A stretch of 64,000 bases of DNA from Pseudomonadota bacterium (GTDB lineage Bacteria; Pseudomonadota; Gammaproteobacteria; JAKAQQ01), in assembly GCA_021798115.1 (NCBI GenBank), contig JAJZYM010000003.1, forward strand, positions 61,679 to 125,678. Direction: 5' to 3'. A program made the position numbers and the translations under genes. This document shows, piece after piece, positions 8,712 through 16,243 of the stretch. Under the pieces are notes generated by a model. The model was not told the DNA's origin. It saw nothing but the letters and a program-made list of their open reading frames with translations, and ran no database searches. Within the stretch, counting starts at the first letter, position 1, and each line of letters begins with the position of its first letter.

Positions 8712-8717
8712 ATTATA
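8712..8717 (-). promoter_or_regulatory. Candidate -10 element for smpB, giving a near-leaderless transcript
   Basis: On the minus strand this is TATAAT inside the AT-rich island CATTATATAG. Transcription would start about seven bases downstream, at or next to the A of the smpB ATG. No clear -35 box is present. The same island could also serve ratA on the plus strand. Confidence 0.38.
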
Positions 8718-8782
8718 TAGACGCGCTCGGGCGCCCCCGTTACGCGCGGGCCCGACGTGCAAGCCTGTCAGGAGTGGGTGTA

Positions 8783-9244
8783 GTGGCGCTGTCCCGTGTC
8801 CAGAGAGTCGTCGTGGTTCCGTGGTCGGCGGAAGCCATGTTCGATCTTGTGGCCGATGTGCCGCGTTACCCCGAGTTCGTGCCGGGGTGCGTGGGCGCGC
8901 ACGTCGAGGTCGAGGCTCCGGACGTCGTGCGGGCGCGGCTCGACATCGCCCGCGGCCCGGTACGCACCACCTTCACGACGCGGAACCGTCTCGAGCGACC
9001 GCGGCGTCTCGCGCTCGAACTCGTCGAAGGTCCGTTGCGCCGCCTCGAGGGCGCGTGGACCTTCGTGCCCGCCGAGGAGAGGGGGACGCGGGTCGGCCTT
9101 GATCTCGCCTTCGCGCTGGCCCCTTCGCTCAAGGGGTGGCTCCTCGAGATCCTGATCCGCGAGACCATGCTTGGGCTCGTGGACGCCTTCGTGCGTCGTG
9201 CCGAGGATCTCTACGGACCGTCGGGACGGGCGCGTGGGACTTAG
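8783..9244 (+). CDS. ratA: RatA / COQ10-like START-domain protein
   Basis: This 153-residue protein is a SRPBCC (START-like) domain. It opens with a hydrophobic strand, then SAEAMFDLVADVPRYPEFVPGC, which is strongly conserved in the COQ10/RatA family. Homologues bind ubiquinone and support respiratory electron transfer; the E. coli member was also described as a ribosome-association toxin. The GTG at 8783 is chosen because AGGAG lies about eight bases upstream. It overlaps rnfH by 11 bases. Confidence 0.9.
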   Translation: MALSRVQRVVVVPWSAEAMFDLVADVPRYPEFVPGCVGAHVEVEAPDVVRARLDIARGPVRTTFTTRNRLERPRRLALELVEGPLRRLEGAWTFVPAEERGTRVGLDLAFALAPSLKGWLLEILIRETMLGLVDAFVRRAEDLYGPSGRARGT

Positions 9245-9539
9245 GATCGAGTGTTCGTGGATCGCGGGGACACGTGTGGTCCACCGCCATCTCGATCTCG
9301 CGACGCCCGTTTCCCTGGGCACACTTCTCGAGCGCTTCGGTCCGCGCGACGGCCGTCATGGACCGCCGGAAGAGACGCTCCCCACCGTGGCCGGTCGGCC
9401 GGTCGGCTTCGAGCACGTGCCCGAAGACGGCGAGCGCATCGATTTCATTCCCCCTTTGCCTCTTTCCCCTGTCGAGCAGCGGCGGCTCCGTGCACGCCGA
9501 GGATCTTCACCGCGCGGCCGTCGTGGAAGACGATCGTGA
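9234..9539 (+). CDS. rnfH: RnfH family protein (RatB)
   Basis: This 101-residue protein fits the RnfH (UPF0125) ubiquitin-like fold: an N-terminal strand after GTG (VGLRIECSW), LGTLLERFG, then VAGRPVGFEHVPEDGERIDFIPPLPLSP, the family signature of a small domain ending in PL..P.E.R. The function is unclear; it was first found with Rnf genes and is usually paired with ratA. The start inside the ratA end gives an 11-base overlap. Its last 95 bases overlap the convergent bamE gene, so its Arg-rich tail may be shaped by the opposite coding strand. Confidence 0.86.
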   Translation: MGLRIECSWIAGTRVVHRHLDLATPVSLGTLLERFGPRDGRHGPPEETLPTVAGRPVGFEHVPEDGERIDFIPPLPLSPVEQRRLRARRGSSPRGRRGRRS

Positions 9540-9792
9540 GACGGCGGAGGACGGGGCGCTGACCTTGCCCCGCCTTGTTGTAGTAGACGTAGAGCCAGCG
9601 GTGCGGGTGCGGAGGGTCGGGGAGCACGGGTGTCCCGAGGAGATAGACCACCTGCGCCTCGGTCATGCCGCGGTGCACGCGGGCGAGAGTGCGCAGGGGG
9701 AGGGCGTTGCCCTGCTGGATGGGGGGGTGGTAGCTGAATGCACAGCCCGCCGGAAGGGCGAGCAGGAGGATGGGGAGAAGTCGGCGGAGCAC
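9445..9792 (-). CDS. bamE: Outer-membrane assembly lipoprotein BamE
   Basis: This 115-residue protein has a lipoprotein signal ending LLALPAGC, with the acylated Cys at about residue 17. The SmpA/OmlA domain follows: QGNALPLRTLARVHRGMTEAQVVYLLGTPVLPDP, then RWLYVYYNKAGQGQRP and LTIVFHDGRAVKI. BamE is a non-essential subunit of the BAM complex that inserts beta-barrel proteins into the outer membrane. It is divergent from recN's operon end and convergent with rnfH, overlapping it by 95 bases. Confidence 0.95.
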   Translation of the reverse strand: MLRRLLPILLLALPAGCAFSYHPPIQQGNALPLRTLARVHRGMTEAQVVYLLGTPVLPDPPHPHRWLYVYYNKAGQGQRPVLRRLTIVFHDGRAVKILGVHGAAAARQGKEAKGE

Positions 9793-9848
9793 GGGTGGAA
9801 CGGAACGGGCGGGGACCGGAGCATGATACCCGCCCCCGGTGGAGCCGT

Positions 9849-11516
9849 TCAGTCCGCGTCCGCCCGGGCCCGGGCCATGAGCACGCGGGCGTGCTCGCGC
9901 GCGGCTTCGTCCTCACCCCCGCCGATCATGCGTGCAATCTCCGTTTCTCTCTCGGGGCCTTCGAGCATCCGGACCTCGGTCTCGACGCCGTCGCGTCCCT
10001 CGATCTTGCGCACACCGATCTGCCGCCCGGCACGCGAGGCGAGCACTCCGAGGTGGGTGATGCAGAAGACCTGGTGACGGCGGGCGAGACGGGCGAGGAG
10101 GCGGGCCACCCGGTCGGCGACCCGTCCGCCGATCCCGGCGTCGATCTCGTCGAAGACGAGGGTTCGGGGCGGCCCGGGGCGGTCGGCCGCGGCGACGTGG
10201 ACGGCAAGGGCCACGCGCGAGAGTTCTCCTCCGGACGCGACGCGGCGGAGCGGCTGGGGCTCGACGGACGCGTGCGGGCTCAACGTGAACTCGACCCGCT
10301 CCCGTCCATGGGGCCCGGGTTCGCAGGGGGTGACGAGGACGGCGAAGCGGCTCGCCGCCATCGCGAGATCGGCCAGAAGAGGAGGCAGCCTCTCCTCGAG
10401 TTCCCGGGCGGCCGCGCGCCGTCGCTCCGTGAGGAGCCGGGCGCGTTCCTCGTAGAGTGCTCGCGCGTCGCTCTCCTCCGCGGCCAGGGCGGCCAGGCGC
10501 GCCGCCCGGTCGTCGTCGCCCGCCTCGGCGGAACGCAAGGTGGCCAGGACATCGGCGAGCTCCGTGGGGGTCGTGCGGTGCTTGCGCGCGAGCTCGTGGT
10601 AATGATCGTGGCGTGCGAAGAGCGACTCGGATTCGGCGGCGTCCGGCTCTGCCCGCCCGGCCCGCCGCACGAGCGATCGGGTCGCCTCTTCGGCGTGGAT
10701 GCGGGCCTGCTCGAGGAGGTCGACCACCGAGGCGATCTCGGGATCGAGGGCCGCGACCGACTGAAGGCTCTGTCGGGCCCGGGCGAGCGTCCCGGCCGGA
10801 TCCCCTTCGGCGAAGAGGGAGCCGGCTTCGGCGAGGGCTTGAACGAGCTTCTCCCGTGCCTGAAGTCGACGGATGCTCGCCTGGATCTGTGTGAAATCCT
10901 CGGCGGAAGGCGCAAAATCCTCGAGTTCCTGGAGGACGTGCCGGCGCCAGTCGGCTTCTGCGCTGTCGCGTTCCAGGCGCGCGGCCAGCGCCTCGCGCTC
11001 GCGCGCGAGCTCCTCGGCGCGCATCCAGGCCTCGGCGAGCTCCCGCCCGAGTGCCTCGGTCCCGGCGAAGGCGTCGAGAAACGTCCGCGGGCCTTCGGGG
11101 GCGAGCAGCATCTGATGCTCGTGCTGCCCGTGGAAGTCCACCCAAAGCCGTCCGAGCTCGTCGAGGCTCTGCACCGTCACCGAGCGGTCGTTGATGAACG
11201 CGCGCCCGCGCCCGTCGCGGGCGAGGATCCGGCGGACGACGCACGTTTCGTCTTCGCCTCCGAGGCCGCGCTCGGCGAGCCAGCTCCGCGCGACCCCGTC
11301 GCCGGCGAGGGTGAAGACGGCCTCGACGATTGCCCGCTCGCGGCCGGGGGCGATGGCGGCGGTGTCCGCCCGTTCGCCGAGCGCCAGGCCCAGGGCTTCG
11401 ACGAGAAGTGATTTCCCGGCTCCCGTCTCGCCGGTGAGCGCGGTGAAGCCCTCTCCGAACTCGAGTGTGACGTCCGAGAAGAGTGCGTAGTCGCGTACGT
11501 GAAGCGCCGTCAGCAC
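9849..11516 (-). CDS. recN: DNA repair protein RecN
   Basis: This 555-residue SMC-like ATPase has full family length. The Walker A motif GETGAGKS is at about residues 29-36, followed by a long Arg/Glu-rich coiled-coil arm region. The C-terminal ABC signature is near ASGGELSRVALAVH and the Walker B is TLVFDEIDAGIGG. RecN acts in double-strand break repair, holding DNA ends together before RecA-mediated recombination. The GTG at 11516 is chosen because it gives the conserved start LTALHVRDYALF; the frame is open far upstream but antisense-like there. It overlaps nadK by seven bases and ends the metG operon. Confidence 0.96.
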   Translation of the reverse strand: MLTALHVRDYALFSDVTLEFGEGFTALTGETGAGKSLLVEALGLALGERADTAAIAPGRERAIVEAVFTLAGDGVARSWLAERGLGGEDETCVVRRILARDGRGRAFINDRSVTVQSLDELGRLWVDFHGQHEHQMLLAPEGPRTFLDAFAGTEALGRELAEAWMRAEELAREREALAARLERDSAEADWRRHVLQELEDFAPSAEDFTQIQASIRRLQAREKLVQALAEAGSLFAEGDPAGTLARARQSLQSVAALDPEIASVVDLLEQARIHAEEATRSLVRRAGRAEPDAAESESLFARHDHYHELARKHRTTPTELADVLATLRSAEAGDDDRAARLAALAAEESDARALYEERARLLTERRRAAARELEERLPPLLADLAMAASRFAVLVTPCEPGPHGRERVEFTLSPHASVEPQPLRRVASGGELSRVALAVHVAAADRPGPPRTLVFDEIDAGIGGRVADRVARLLARLARRHQVFCITHLGVLASRAGRQIGVRKIEGRDGVETEVRMLEGPERETEIARMIGGGEDEAAREHARVLMARARADAD

Positions 11517-12340
11517 GCGCCTCCTCCTCCGGGGAGTGCGCCCCAGTGAAGCTTGGTGCGCAGGACGGTGAACGGGTCGTAGTCCGGCGGATGAAGCAGC
11601 GTGAGATCGTGGGGCGCGCGGGCGAGGCGCACCCGCCCGTCGGGCGGGAGCACGCTGTTTTGCCCGTCGCGGCTGAGGATCGTGCGGGCACGGCAGAAGG
11701 GCGGGACGCGGAGTTCGATGCGGGCCGAGGCCGCGACCACGAGCGGCCGGTCGGTGAGGTTGTGGGGCGAGATCGGGACGAGCAGGAGAGCGGGCAGCGT
11801 GGGTTCGAGAATCGGCCCTCCGCTGGAGAGGGCGTAGGCGGTCGAGCCGGTCGCGCTCGCCACGACGAGACCGTCGCCGCGGTGGCGGCAGACGAAACGC
11901 CCGTCGATCCAGGTTTCGATCTCGATCATCCGACCCCCGTCGTTTTTGGCGATGACGAGATCGTTGAGCGCGAGCGAGGGCGTGTCCCCGGTCTCCACGG
12001 CGAGGAGAAGACGCCGGTCGGAGCGTGCGCCGCCGCCGAGGAGGACGGGAAGATCCCGCTCCAGGGTTTCGGGGGAAAAATCGGCGAGGTAGCCGAGACG
12101 GCCGAGGTTGACGCCGGCGAGGGGGAGACGCCCGCCGCTCAAGGCGAGGGCGTGGAGGAGCGTGCCGTCGCCCCCGACGCTGAGCACGAGGGAACCCGCC
12201 TCCCCGTGCGGACCCTCGAGAGGGCGGACGCGAACGCCCCGGGCCCGGGCGATGTCTTCCACGGTGGCGACGACGGCCCGGTCGTCGCGGGTCCCGCGCG
12301 TACGCACGAGGAGGATCTCGTCGAAACGGGGGGAATTCAT
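11510..12340 (-). CDS. nadK: NAD kinase
   Basis: This 276-residue protein carries the NAD kinase signature SVGGDGTLLHAL (about residues 53-64), the substrate motif LNDLVIAK, and the glycine-rich ATGSTAYALSSGGPI. It phosphorylates NAD to NADP in the cytosol using ATP or polyphosphate. The pairing nadK-recN is widespread in proteobacteria. The ATG at 12340 is 27 bases downstream of the DUF1841 stop. Confidence 0.96.
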   Translation of the reverse strand: MNSPRFDEILLVRTRGTRDDRAVVATVEDIARARGVRVRPLEGPHGEAGSLVLSVGGDGTLLHALALSGGRLPLAGVNLGRLGYLADFSPETLERDLPVLLGGGARSDRRLLLAVETGDTPSLALNDLVIAKNDGGRMIEIETWIDGRFVCRHRGDGLVVASATGSTAYALSSGGPILEPTLPALLLVPISPHNLTDRPLVVAASARIELRVPPFCRARTILSRDGQNSVLPPDGRVRLARAPHDLTLLHPPDYDPFTVLRTKLHWGALPGGGGAC

Positions 12341-12367
12341 CGCCGGGAGCGTAGCACGGAGCCGGTC

Positions 12368-12841
12368 TCAGTGTCGCCCGGGGGTCGCGAGTCCACGCCG
12401 AAGTGCTTCGAGGTAGGGTTGCGGATCGTCCCCTCCGGGTTGGGCGAGACTGCGGGCGACGGCCTCTTCGAGGGCGGGGAGCATCCGGTGTTCGGCCCGG
12501 AGACGGTCTCCTGCGGCCCGCGCGAGGTAGGCCTCGTAGAGCGCGCGGATGCCCGGCGGAAGATCCGCCGCCGCCTGCTCGCGCAGGGCCACGTGGAGCG
12601 CAAGGTGCAGAAAAAAGGCGCTCTCGTCCTCCTCCGGTTCCGGTCCGGCTCCCGGCCCGGCTCCGTGTGCGGCCAGGTGGGCGCGCGCTTCGGGATGATC
12701 GTCGAGGACACCGGCGAGATGGGCGTCCTCGGCGGCGATCGGAAGGCCAGAAGCGAGACGGACGGCAACCGCCGTGAATCGGGCCCGCAACCGCGCGCGC
12801 AGCCGAGACGGATCTTCGTCGGGCGGAAGGAGCGGGCTCAT
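12368..12841 (-). CDS. DUF1841 family protein
   Basis: This 157-residue cytoplasmic protein matches DUF1841 in length and pattern: an Arg-rich N-terminal helix, then EDAHLAGVLDDHPEARAHL, FFLHLALHVALREQAAADLPPGIRALY and a C-terminal HRMLPALEEAV...PYLEALRR. The family has conserved His/Glu positions and no known function. It commonly lies beside nth in gammaproteobacteria, as here, where its ATG overlaps the nth stop. No signal peptide or membrane segment is seen. Confidence 0.82.
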   Translation of the reverse strand: MSPLLPPDEDPSRLRARLRARFTAVAVRLASGLPIAAEDAHLAGVLDDHPEARAHLAAHGAGPGAGPEPEEDESAFFLHLALHVALREQAAADLPPGIRALYEAYLARAAGDRLRAEHRMLPALEEAVARSLAQPGGDDPQPYLEALRRGLATPGRH

Positions 12842-13527
12842 CGGGAGTGCGCGGTCGGCGTGCGTCGCCGGCGCGGAGGCGGATGCGGAGCGGAGGGGCA
12901 GAGCGGGGCGAGGGGGCAGGTCGCACAGAGCGGGTGGAGCGCCCGGCAGACGTAACGACCGTGGAGCACGAGCCAATGATGGGCGTGCCCGAGATAGCGC
13001 CGGGGGATGCGTGCCGTGAGTTCACGTTCGACCGCTTCGGCCGTCCGTCCGCGGGCGAGGCCGAGACGGCGGGCCACGCGGGCCACGTGGGTGTCGACCG
13101 CCACGACCGGCTCGCCCCAGAGCGTGTTGAGAAGGACGTTGGCGGTCTTGCGGCCGACGCCCGGGAGGGCTTCGAGCGCTTCGCGCTCGCGCGGGACACG
13201 GCCGTGGTGGCGTTCGAGGAGGAGGCGCGCGGTCGCCTGAAGATGGCGGGCCTTGCTCCGATAGAGCCCGAGTCTCGAGAGGATCGCTTCGAGTTCGTCG
13301 GGTGGGAGAGCGGCCAGCGCCTCGGGGTTAGGGGCCCGGGCGAAAAGCTCCTCCGTCACGCGGTTGACCATGCGGTCGGTGGACTGGGCCGAGAGGACGA
13401 CGGCCACCAGGAGCTCGAACGGCGTGCGGTAGCGGAGTTCGGTCCTGGGTTCGGGATCGTTCCGCGCGAGACGGGCGAAGACGCGCGCGGTTTCAGCCGG
13501 GGTGAGGCGCCGGGGGGGGCGGGTCAT
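12838..13527 (-). CDS. nth: Endonuclease III
   Basis: This 229-residue DNA glycosylase/AP lyase removes oxidised pyrimidines. The helix-hairpin-helix LPGVGRKTAN carries the catalytic Lys (about 127), and AVDTHVARVARRLGL holds the catalytic Asp (about 145). The C-terminal 4Fe-4S cluster motif is complete: Cys-x6-Cys-x2-Cys-x5-Cys in CRALHPLCATCPLAPLC. The ATG at 13527 lies inside the end of the rnfB-like gene (35-base overlap). A basic extension follows the cluster. The frame is open upstream, but the conserved protein begins near this ATG. Confidence 0.96.
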   Translation of the reverse strand: MTRPPRRLTPAETARVFARLARNDPEPRTELRYRTPFELLVAVVLSAQSTDRMVNRVTEELFARAPNPEALAALPPDELEAILSRLGLYRSKARHLQATARLLLERHHGRVPREREALEALPGVGRKTANVLLNTLWGEPVVAVDTHVARVARRLGLARGRTAEAVERELTARIPRRYLGHAHHWLVLHGRYVCRALHPLCATCPLAPLCPSAPHPPPRRRRTPTAHSR

Positions 13528-14143
13528 GAGGGGGGATTTCCGGAGGGGAGGCGAGGGCGGCGAGACGCGCGCGAAGACGCCGTCGCTTCTCGGTCGGCTC
13601 AAGCGTCCGGCGGCGGCGCTCGCGCACGAACATGTGGCGCCGCCGGTTCTCGGCTTCGCGCAGGAGAAGGCGCATCCAGCGTTCGGGATCGTCCTCGGGC
13701 GCCGCGCCAAGCCGCCATCTCCAGTCCTCGTCGCGTTCGACGGGGTCGAGCCGGATGCAGTCGACGGGGCAGGCCGGAACGCAAAGACCGCAGCCCGTGC
13801 ACAAGGCGGGGAGCACGTAATGTTGCCGCCCCTGGGTGCCGGCCAGCGCGTCGACCGGGCAGGCGTCGAGACAGCGGGTGCAGCCGACGCACAGCGCGCC
13901 GACCACGGTGGCGAGAGCCCGCGGCCGGAGTTCGCCCCGCGCCGGCTTCGGCTCCCGGTAGGGTTGACCGAGCGCGCGGGCGAGAGTGTGTACGCCGGGA
14001 GCCCCCCCGGGCGCGCAGCGTTCGGGTCCGGCTTCGCCGCGGCTCATCGCCTCGGCGTACGGACGGCAGCCGTCGTAGCCGCACTGGCCGCATTGGGTGC
14101 CGCCGAGGAGCCTCTCGAGGGTGTCGGGATCGCGCGCTTCCAT
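13493..14143 (-). CDS. rnfB: RnfB-like ferredoxin, without the membrane anchor
   Basis: This 216-residue protein begins with the four-Cys motif TQCGQCGYDGCRPYAEA typical of RnfB. Two classical 4Fe-4S motifs follow, CVGCTRCLDACP and CTGCGLCVPACP, so three clusters are expected. RnfB of the Rnf complex has an N-terminal membrane helix before the first motif; here only about 17 polar residues precede it. No other rnf genes lie near. It is therefore probably a soluble electron carrier of the RnfB type, in the common metG-rnfB-nth order. The ATG at 14143 overlaps the preceding stop as ATGA; the C-terminal 60 residues are Arg/Pro-rich. Confidence 0.85.
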   Translation of the reverse strand: MEARDPDTLERLLGGTQCGQCGYDGCRPYAEAMSRGEAGPERCAPGGAPGVHTLARALGQPYREPKPARGELRPRALATVVGALCVGCTRCLDACPVDALAGTQGRQHYVLPALCTGCGLCVPACPVDCIRLDPVERDEDWRWRLGAAPEDDPERWMRLLLREAENRRRHMFVRERRRRTLEPTEKRRRLRARLAALASPPEIPPHDPPPPAPHPG

Positions 14144-14496
14144 CAACGCACCCGGGCCCCCGGTTCGGATCCGGGTTCGGGCCGCACGAGCCGGGTCCGT
14201 CCGTCGCTGCCGGAGGAGGCGAGGAGCATGGCTTCCGAGGTGCCGAAGCGCATCGTTCGCGGGGCGAGATTGGCGACGACCACGATCAGTGTCCCCACGA
14301 GGGCGGCCGGCTCGTAGTGGCCTTTGATGCCCGCAAAGAGGGTGCGTCGCCCGAGCGGACCCAGGTCGACCTCGAGGCGTAAAAGTTTGTCGGCGTCGGG
14401 CACGTCCTCGGCGCGCGTGACGCGCGCGACGCGGAGGTCGCTGGCCGCGAACGCCTCGAGGGTCACGGTCTCTTGGGGAGAAGGAATCTCAGCCAC
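14143..14496 (-). CDS. Methionyl-tRNA synthetase tRNA-binding domain as separate frame
   Basis: This 117-residue segment is the C-terminal OB-fold tRNA-binding domain of long MetRS enzymes: ETVTLEAFAASDLRVARV, KLLRLEVDLG, RTLFAGIKGHYEP, ANLAPRTMRFGTSEAM. In enzymes such as E. coli MetG it is joined to the catalytic part and serves dimerisation and general tRNA binding. Here it lies in the next frame, and a GTG at 14496 overlaps the metG stop by eight bases. It could be translated separately, as MetG-beta or CsaA-like proteins are, or joined to metG by a +1 frameshift at 14512-14518. Confidence 0.85.
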   Translation of the reverse strand: MAEIPSPQETVTLEAFAASDLRVARVTRAEDVPDADKLLRLEVDLGPLGRRTLFAGIKGHYEPAALVGTLIVVVANLAPRTMRFGTSEAMLLASSGSDGRTRLVRPEPGSEPGARVR

Positions 14497-16141
14497 GGGC
14501 GGGTCCTCGGTGGGGAAAGAGCCCCTGTGCGGCCTGCCGGGGCAGGCGCTCGAGGAGCGGGCGGTAAGGGTTGAGACGGTGGTCGAGGAGCGGTGGGGGG
14601 GCGGACCAGCGGTCGAGCGGGACCCCGAGAAAAGCCTCGCTGCGCGCCCGCAGGCCCGGGAGGACCGGCCCGAGATAGAGCGCGAGAAGACGGTAGACGC
14701 TGATGCCGAGGGTGGCGATGGCGCGCGCCTCGTCGCGGCGGGCCGGGTCTTGGCGGAGCACCCAGGGTTGACTCTGCGCGATGAAGGTGTTCGTCTCGTC
14801 GGCGAGGGTGAGGATCGTCTGGACGGCCGAGGCGAAATCCTGCCTCTCGTAGGCGTCGGCCACATTCTCGCCGGCGGCAAGGATGTGGGCGTAGAGCTCC
14901 GGGGCCGCGCAGGTCCCGGCCGTGCGGGGGTGGCCGTCGTCCGTCTCGAGGAACGGAACCGAGCGGGCCGCGATGTTGACGATCTTGCCGACGAGATCGC
15001 TGTTGGTGCGGGTGGCGAGCTGTTCGGGGTCGAGATCGAGATCCTCGATGCCCGCGCGGGCGCGGGACGCGAAATAGTAGCGGAAGGCCTCCGCCCCCAC
15101 GGCCGCCGCCGCGTCACGTGCGGTCACGAACGTGCCGCGGGATTTGGACATCTTGACGCCCTGGACGGTGAGGAACCCGTGGATGGTGAGCCGCGTCGGC
15201 AGACGCCAGCCGGCCACGGTGAGGAGGGCGGGCCAAAAGAGGGCGTGGAAATAAATGATGTCCTTGCCGATCACGTGGTGGATTTCGGCGTCGCTGTCCG
15301 GATGCCAGTAGCGCGCGAAGATCTCCTCCGCCCGTTCCGCCCCTGCCCACGCGCGCAGCGTGGCGAGGTAGCCCAAGGGCGCGTCGAGCCAGACGTAGAA
15401 GTATTTGTCCGTCTCGCCCGGAACGGGAAAGCCGAAATAGGGCGCGTCGCGGGTGATGTCCCAGTCGTTCAGGCGGCCCGTGAGCCACTCGTCCAGTTTG
15501 TGGGCGACCGCTTGGGGAACGGCACCTCCGTGGACAAACGCGCGGAGGGGTTCGGCAAGGGACTCGAGATCGACAAAGAGATGTTCGCTCGCGCGTCGCC
15601 CGGGCGGGCGTCCGGTCAGCACGGAAACCGGGTCACGAAGTTCGCCGGCCTCGTAGCTCGAGCCGCAAACCTCGCAGCTGTCGCCGTACTGGCCCTCGGC
15701 CCCGCAGCGCGGGCAGCGGCCGCGGATGTAGCGGTCGGGAAGGAAAAGACCGAGATCCTCATCGTAGCTCTGGGTGATCGAGCGCCGACGCAGGTATCCG
15801 CCCTCGCGGAGCCGGGCGTAGCAGGTCTCGACGAGCCGCCGGTTCTCCTCCGAATGGGTGGTGTGGTAGTGGTCGAAGTCGATCTCGAAGCTGCGGAAAT
15901 CCTCCCGGTGTTCGCGGCGCACCTCGTCGATCAGGGCCGTGGGCTCGAGTCCGAGTTCCCGCGCCTTGAGCATGATGGCTGTCCCGTGTGCGTCGTCGGC
16001 GCAGAGGAAGAGGCAGTCCGCCCCCCGGGTCCTCTGGTAACGGACCCAGATGTCGGCCAGGACCCCTTCGAGAATGTGACCCAAGTGAAGCGGGCCGTTG
16101 GCGTACGGCAGGGCGGTGGTGACGAGGAGCGTGCGGGACAT
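14489..16141 (-). CDS. metG: Methionyl-tRNA synthetase, catalytic and anticodon-binding part
   Basis: This 550-residue class I synthetase carries the HIGH-type motif PYANGPLHLGHILE (HLGH) at about residues 12-25 and the KMSKS motif VQGVKMSKSRG. The zinc-binding knuckle is CPRCGAEGQYGDSCEVCG, a MetG1-type four-Cys module. The anticodon-binding helices follow to the end. It charges tRNA-Met with methionine. The ATG at 16141 gives MSRTLLVTTALPYANG, the normal start. The usual fused C-terminal domain is absent in frame and lies immediately downstream. It is the first gene of the operon leading to recN. Confidence 0.96.
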   Translation of the reverse strand: MSRTLLVTTALPYANGPLHLGHILEGVLADIWVRYQRTRGADCLFLCADDAHGTAIMLKARELGLEPTALIDEVRREHREDFRSFEIDFDHYHTTHSEENRRLVETCYARLREGGYLRRRSITQSYDEDLGLFLPDRYIRGRCPRCGAEGQYGDSCEVCGSSYEAGELRDPVSVLTGRPPGRRASEHLFVDLESLAEPLRAFVHGGAVPQAVAHKLDEWLTGRLNDWDITRDAPYFGFPVPGETDKYFYVWLDAPLGYLATLRAWAGAERAEEIFARYWHPDSDAEIHHVIGKDIIYFHALFWPALLTVAGWRLPTRLTIHGFLTVQGVKMSKSRGTFVTARDAAAAVGAEAFRYYFASRARAGIEDLDLDPEQLATRTNSDLVGKIVNIAARSVPFLETDDGHPRTAGTCAAPELYAHILAAGENVADAYERQDFASAVQTILTLADETNTFIAQSQPWVLRQDPARRDEARAIATLGISVYRLLALYLGPVLPGLRARSEAFLGVPLDRWSAPPPLLDHRLNPYRPLLERLPRQAAQGLFPHRGPARG

Positions 16142-16185
16142 TGGGAGAAGATTGAAGCGCCGAGGAGTGGGCGTCGGCACCGTGC

Positions 16186-16191
16186 AGTATA
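16186..16191 (-). promoter_or_regulatory. Candidate -10 element for the metG operon
   Basis: On the minus strand this reads TATACT, 44 bases upstream of the metG ATG. No good -35 hexamer is seen; it overlaps the divergent asmA promoter region. Confidence 0.33.
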
Positions 16192-16203
16192 GCGGTCGCG
16201 TGG

Positions 16204-16212
16204 TGCGATAAT
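16204..16212 (+). promoter_or_regulatory. Candidate extended -10 element for the AsmA gene
   Basis: TGcGATAAT is an extended -10 sequence, which can work without a strong -35 box. Predicted transcription starts near 16219, 25 bases before the chosen ATG at 16244. Confidence 0.4.
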
Positions 16213-16243
16213 GCCCACGTTCTTCATCGCTGGGGAAGCCGCC

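Noticed and set aside
14324..16192. A 622-codon open frame on the plus strand opposite metG
   Set aside because: High GC at third positions removes stops on the opposite strand. Its translation is Glu/Arg/Gly-rich with no family features, while metG has all motifs. The same applies to long frames opposite tgpA (36371-38599), recN/nadK (9738-12955) and nuoM (60683-62620).
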